Part shown: in pieces, positions 61,256 to 64,000 of the stretch | How the letters are laid out: each line of letters starts with the position of its first letter | How positions within the stretch are numbered: the first letter of the stretch is position 1 | NCBI GenBank assembly: GCA_030698225.1 | Contig: JAUYNR010000073.1 | Span: 40,022 to 104,021 of the forward strand | Direction of reading: 5' to 3' | Source: Oxalobacteraceae bacterium | GTDB lineage: Bacteria > Pseudomonadota > Gammaproteobacteria > Burkholderiales > Burkholderiaceae_D | DNA: 64,000 nt | The notes under the pieces: generated by a model | Seen by the model: only the letters and a program-made list of their open reading frames with translations | Told to the model about the DNA's origin: nothing | Databases searched by the model: none | Made by a program: the position numbers and the translations under genes

Positions 61256-62167
61256 ATGACAATCAGACACTTCCTGCAGTTTTCAGACTTTTCGCTTGCC
61301 GATTTTGAGCATGTGATCGAACGCACCCGCATCATCAAGCACAAGTTCAAGAATTACGAGCCTTACCATCCGCTGATGGATCGCACGCTGGTGATGGTGT
61401 TCGAGAAAAACTCGACCCGCACCCGCCTGTCTTTCGAAGCCGGCATGCATCAGTTGGGCGGTGCTGCGATCTATCTGAATACCCGTGATAGCCAGCTCGG
61501 CCGCGGCGAACCGGTGGAAGACGCCGCTCAGGTGATATCGCGCATGTGCGACATCATCATGATTCGCACCTTCGGCCAGGACATCATCGACCGCTTTGCG
61601 CAAAACTCACGTGTTCCGGTAATCAACGGCCTGACTAACGAGCACCATCCTTGCCAAGTATTGGCCGATATTTTCACTTACATCGAACATCGCGGCTCAA
61701 TCGCCGGCAAGACCGTGGCTTGGATCGGTGATGCCAACAACATGCTGTATTCATGGCTGCAAGCAGCCGAAGTATTCGGCTTTCATGTCAACGTCTCCAC
61801 CCCAAAAAGCTACGACATTGATCGGAGCCTGGTGTCTGCATCGAATGCGCGCTACACGCTGTTCGGCAATCCTTCTGACGCGTGCGAAGATGCGCATCTG
61901 GTAACTACCGATGTTTGGACCAGCATGGGCTTCGAAACTGAAAACGCGGCACGGCTGCAAGCGTTTGATGGCTGGATTGTCGATGCTGAAAAGATGCACC
62001 GGGCAAAACCGGATGCACTCTTCATGCACTGCCTGCCTGCGCATCGCGGCGAAGAAGTCGCGGCAGAGGTAATCGATGGGCCGCAGTCGGTAGTCTGGGA
62101 TGAGGCTGAAAACCGGCTGCATGCACAGAAGGCTTTGCTAGAATATCTGGTACTGGGAAAAGTCTGA
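61256..62167 (+). CDS. argF: Ornithine carbamoyltransferase
   Basis: A 303-residue enzyme that makes citrulline from ornithine and carbamoyl phosphate in arginine synthesis. The carbamoyl-phosphate site is STRTR (53-57), with HHPCQVLADIFT, and the ornithine site is MHCLPAHRGEEV. I use ATG 61256; the frame upstream lacks conservation. argG follows after 80 bp. Confidence 0.97.
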   Translation: MTIRHFLQFSDFSLADFEHVIERTRIIKHKFKNYEPYHPLMDRTLVMVFEKNSTRTRLSFEAGMHQLGGAAIYLNTRDSQLGRGEPVEDAAQVISRMCDIIMIRTFGQDIIDRFAQNSRVPVINGLTNEHHPCQVLADIFTYIEHRGSIAGKTVAWIGDANNMLYSWLQAAEVFGFHVNVSTPKSYDIDRSLVSASNARYTLFGNPSDACEDAHLVTTDVWTSMGFETENAARLQAFDGWIVDAEKMHRAKPDALFMHCLPAHRGEEVAAEVIDGPQSVVWDEAENRLHAQKALLEYLVLGKV

Positions 62168-62247
62168 CTTTCCCGCATGGAAACCTAACCTTCCATTGCG
62201 TAATTACGCACCGAATTTAACCCTTCAGATTAACAAAAAGGTTGTTT

Positions 62248-63480
62248 ATGTCTGACATCAATAAAGTTGTGCTCGCCTACTCGGGCGGCTTGGATACATC
62301 GGTCATCCTCAAATGGCTGCAAGATAATTATCAATGTGAAATCGTCACCTTTACCGCCGACCTCGGCCAGGGCGAAGAGCTGGAACCGGCACGCCAGAAA
62401 GCCATCAAGTTCGGCATCAAGCCAGAAAATATCTATATTGACGATGTGCGTGAAGAATTCGTACGCGACTTCGTTTTCCCGATGTTTCGCGCCAACACAG
62501 TGTACGAAGGCGAATACCTACTCGGTACCTCGATTGCACGCCCGTTAATCGCCAAACGCCTGATTGAAATCGCGCGCGAAACCGGCGCCGACACCATCTC
62601 GCATGGAGCCACTGGCAAAGGCAACGATCAAGTTCGCTTTGAACTCGGCGCCTATGCGCTGATGCCGAATGTAAAAATCATCGCGCCGTGGCGTGAATGG
62701 GACTTGCTGTCCCGCGAAAAATTGCTGAAGTACGCAGAGGATGCCGGCATTGAGATCGACATGAAACACAAGAACGGTGGCGCCCCTTATTCGATGGATG
62801 CCAACCTGTTGCACATCAGTTTTGAGGGCCGCCATCTTGAAAACCCAAGCGCTGAAGCAGAAGAGTCGATGTGGCGCTGGACAGTCAGCCCGGAAGCCGC
62901 ACCGGATGCTCCAGAGTATCTGGACGTCGAATTCGAAAAAGGCGACATCGTAGCGCTGAATGGAAAACGCCTGTCGCCCGCGCAGGTATTGACGGAACTC
63001 AATCGCCTGGGCGGAAAACATGGCATCGGTCGCCTGGACTTGGTGGAAAATCGCTATGTCGGCATGAAATCCCGTGGCTGCTATGAAACCCCAGGCGGGA
63101 CCATCATGCTCAAAGCGCACCGCGCGATCGAATCCATCACGCTTGATCGGGAGGTAGCGCACTTGAAGGACGACCTGATGCCGCGCTATGCCAGCATGAT
63201 TTACAACGGTTACTGGTGGGCGCCGGAACGCGTTGCATTGCAAACCTTGATCGACAATACCCAGCAATGTGTCAATGGCTGGGTACGGATCAAACTGTAT
63301 AAGGGCAATGTGATTGTTGTATCACGCGACTCCAAGACGGATTCATTATTCGACATGAACATAGCAACCTTTGACGAAGATGGTGGCGCCTACAATCAAG
63401 CCGATGCTGGTGGCTTCATTAAATTGAATGCATTACGCATGCGAATCGCAGCCAATGCACGGAGCCGCCGTAAAACCTAA
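62248..63480 (+). CDS. argG: Argininosuccinate synthase
   Basis: A 410-residue enzyme joining citrulline and aspartate using ATP. The P-loop-like AYSGGLDTS (10-18) and [11 protein letters not shown] are intact. ATG 62248 has AAAGG upstream. It ends at a strong bidirectional terminator just before an IS element. Confidence 0.97.
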   Translation: MSDINKVVLAYSGGLDTSVILKWLQDNYQCEIVTFTADLGQGEELEPARQKAIKFGIKPENIYIDDVREEFVRDFVFPMFRANTVYEGEYLLGTSIARPLIAKRLIEIARETGADTISHGATGKGNDQVRFELGAYALMPNVKIIAPWREWDLLSREKLLKYAEDAGIEIDMKHKNGGAPYSMDANLLHISFEGRHLENPSAEAEESMWRWTVSPEAAPDAPEYLDVEFEKGDIVALNGKRLSPAQVLTELNRLGGKHGIGRLDLVENRYVGMKSRGCYETPGGTIMLKAHRAIESITLDREVAHLKDDLMPRYASMIYNGYWWAPERVALQTLIDNTQQCVNGWVRIKLYKGNVIVVSRDSKTDSLFDMNIATFDEDGGAYNQADAGGFIKLNALRMRIAANARSRRKT

Positions 63481-63505
63481 GTCATGGCAACTGCATGTTT
63501 CTAAC

Positions 63506-63550
63506 GCTGATGTAAAAAAATCCGCCATAAGCGGATTTTTTTACATCAGC
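63506..63550. terminator. Terminator of argG
   Basis: Twenty-bp arms (63506-63525 and 63531-63550) with a 5-nt loop and A/T-runs inside the stem at both sides. Strong intrinsic terminator. Confidence 0.93.
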
Positions 63551-63678
63551 ATCATCGAAGGCAAATTTGCGCCACTGGTGAGTACGGTCAGGGAGAGGTG
63601 GCTCGGGAAATTCAGACGGACGGCTAAGTGGAAATTCTGCTCAAATGAGAAAGCGCAATGCGCGCATTGGGAGCAGAA

Positions 63679-63987
63679 ATGAAACGCACCAGAAGAAATC
63701 ACACTGCGGTATTCAAGGCGAAAGTTGCCCTGGCGGCAATCAAGGGCGAGAAGACGCTGGCCGAGCTGAGCACGCAGTATGACGTGCATGTGAACCAGAT
63801 CACACAATGGAAATCGGAATTGATCAGCCGGTCCACCGAGATTCTTGCCACAGCGGCGGAAAGGAAGGAAGCCGCTGGCGGGCCGGACGTCGTGTCGCTG
63901 CACGCCAAGATCGGCCAACAGGCGATGGAGATTGATTTTTTGGCCGTCGCGCTCGGTCGCATGGACGGTGCGAGCGCAAAGAAATGA
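63679..63987 (+). CDS. IS3-family transposase OrfA
   Basis: A 102-residue protein with a helix-turn-helix (TAVFKAKVALAAIKGEKTLAELSTQYDVH, about residues 8-38) followed by a leucine-zipper-like segment, typical of IS3 OrfA. It binds the IS ends and acts with OrfB. GGGAG precedes ATG 63679. Its end overlaps the OrfB start (ATGA), so OrfB may be made by coupling or by frameshift. Confidence 0.9.
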   Translation: MKRTRRNHTAVFKAKVALAAIKGEKTLAELSTQYDVHVNQITQWKSELISRSTEILATAAERKEAAGGPDVVSLHAKIGQQAMEIDFLAVALGRMDGASAKK

Positions 63988-64000
63988 TCGACAAATCACA
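63984..64000 (+). CDS. Transposase OrfB, first codons only
   Basis: ATG at 63984 opens MIDKS, a common start of IS3-family OrfB (DDE transposase), and is cut by the window edge. Confidence 0.5.

Larger units (their letters stand above)
63579..64000 (+). mobile_element. IS3-family insertion sequence, left part only
   Basis: OrfA and the first codons of OrfB are present and the element runs off the right edge. The left boundary is not certain: a TGA-beginning candidate end lies near 63579, as is usual for IS3-family inverted repeats, but the right inverted repeat is outside the window. Confidence 0.6.

Overview
The window looks like chromosomal DNA of a betaproteobacterium in Burkholderiales, most likely Oxalobacteraceae (Herminiimonas/Janthinobacterium type). 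The reasons are the moderately GC-rich coding sequence, the thrS-infC-rpmI-rplT-pheS-pheT-ihfA-merR operon, the ybgC-tolQRAB-pal-cpoB cluster, an argF-argG pair, a PhaZ-type intracellular polyhydroxybutyrate (PHB) depolymerase, and several small families typical of this order. The genus is inferred from remembered protein similarity, not from a search.

Layout. 0.4-4 kb: an HDAC-like deacetylase followed by a Pat-type protein acetyltransferase. 4-8 kb: a pseudouridine synthase, small proteins, a glycine-zipper lipoprotein and prfC. 8-16 kb (minus strand): the thrS/infC/ribosomal protein/pheST/ihfA/merR operon, preceded by tRNA-Val and tRNA-fMet. 16.7-24.6 kb: a Nudix hydrolase, phaZ, orphan rnfB-nth, a rutE-like reductase, DUF1841, two cytochromes c and a membrane protein of the so-called Gcr recombinase family. 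24.7-32.4 kb: a MoxR ATPase with a VWA protein, a degenerate response regulator, and parE-parC. 32.6-36.4 kb: a ribbon-helix-helix regulator, a PHB-depolymerase-like esterase and a chemoreceptor. 36.9-41.2 kb: a MocR regulator divergent from DUF2917, LysE, RidA and aminotransferase genes. 41.5-50.2 kb: osmB-like, cheV, htpG, two secreted proteins, a decayed stretch, two FAH-fold enzymes and a maleyl(aceto)acetate/maleylpyruvate isomerase. 50.4-56 kb: Tol-Pal genes and two identical tRNA-Lys genes. 56-63.5 kb: srkA, a YecA-like protein, orn, an M48 protease, phhB, rsgA, argF and argG. The right edge cuts an IS3-family insertion sequence.

Most of the window is housekeeping DNA. No CRISPR array, prophage or recognisable defence island is present. 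The most unusual signal is non-coding: a family of about ten dispersed elements of roughly 72 bp, in both orientations and only between genes. Each has a GGAGTAT/GGGGTAT left motif, a CCGCA...TGCG mini-hairpin and a right-hand AGTATA motif about 64 bp from the left one. Other items worth attention are the paired deacetylase/acetyltransferase genes, the ATA start codon of infC, a 54-bp perfect palindrome, a 22-bp inverted repeat, the MocR divergon and an internally deleted dehydrogenase remnant.
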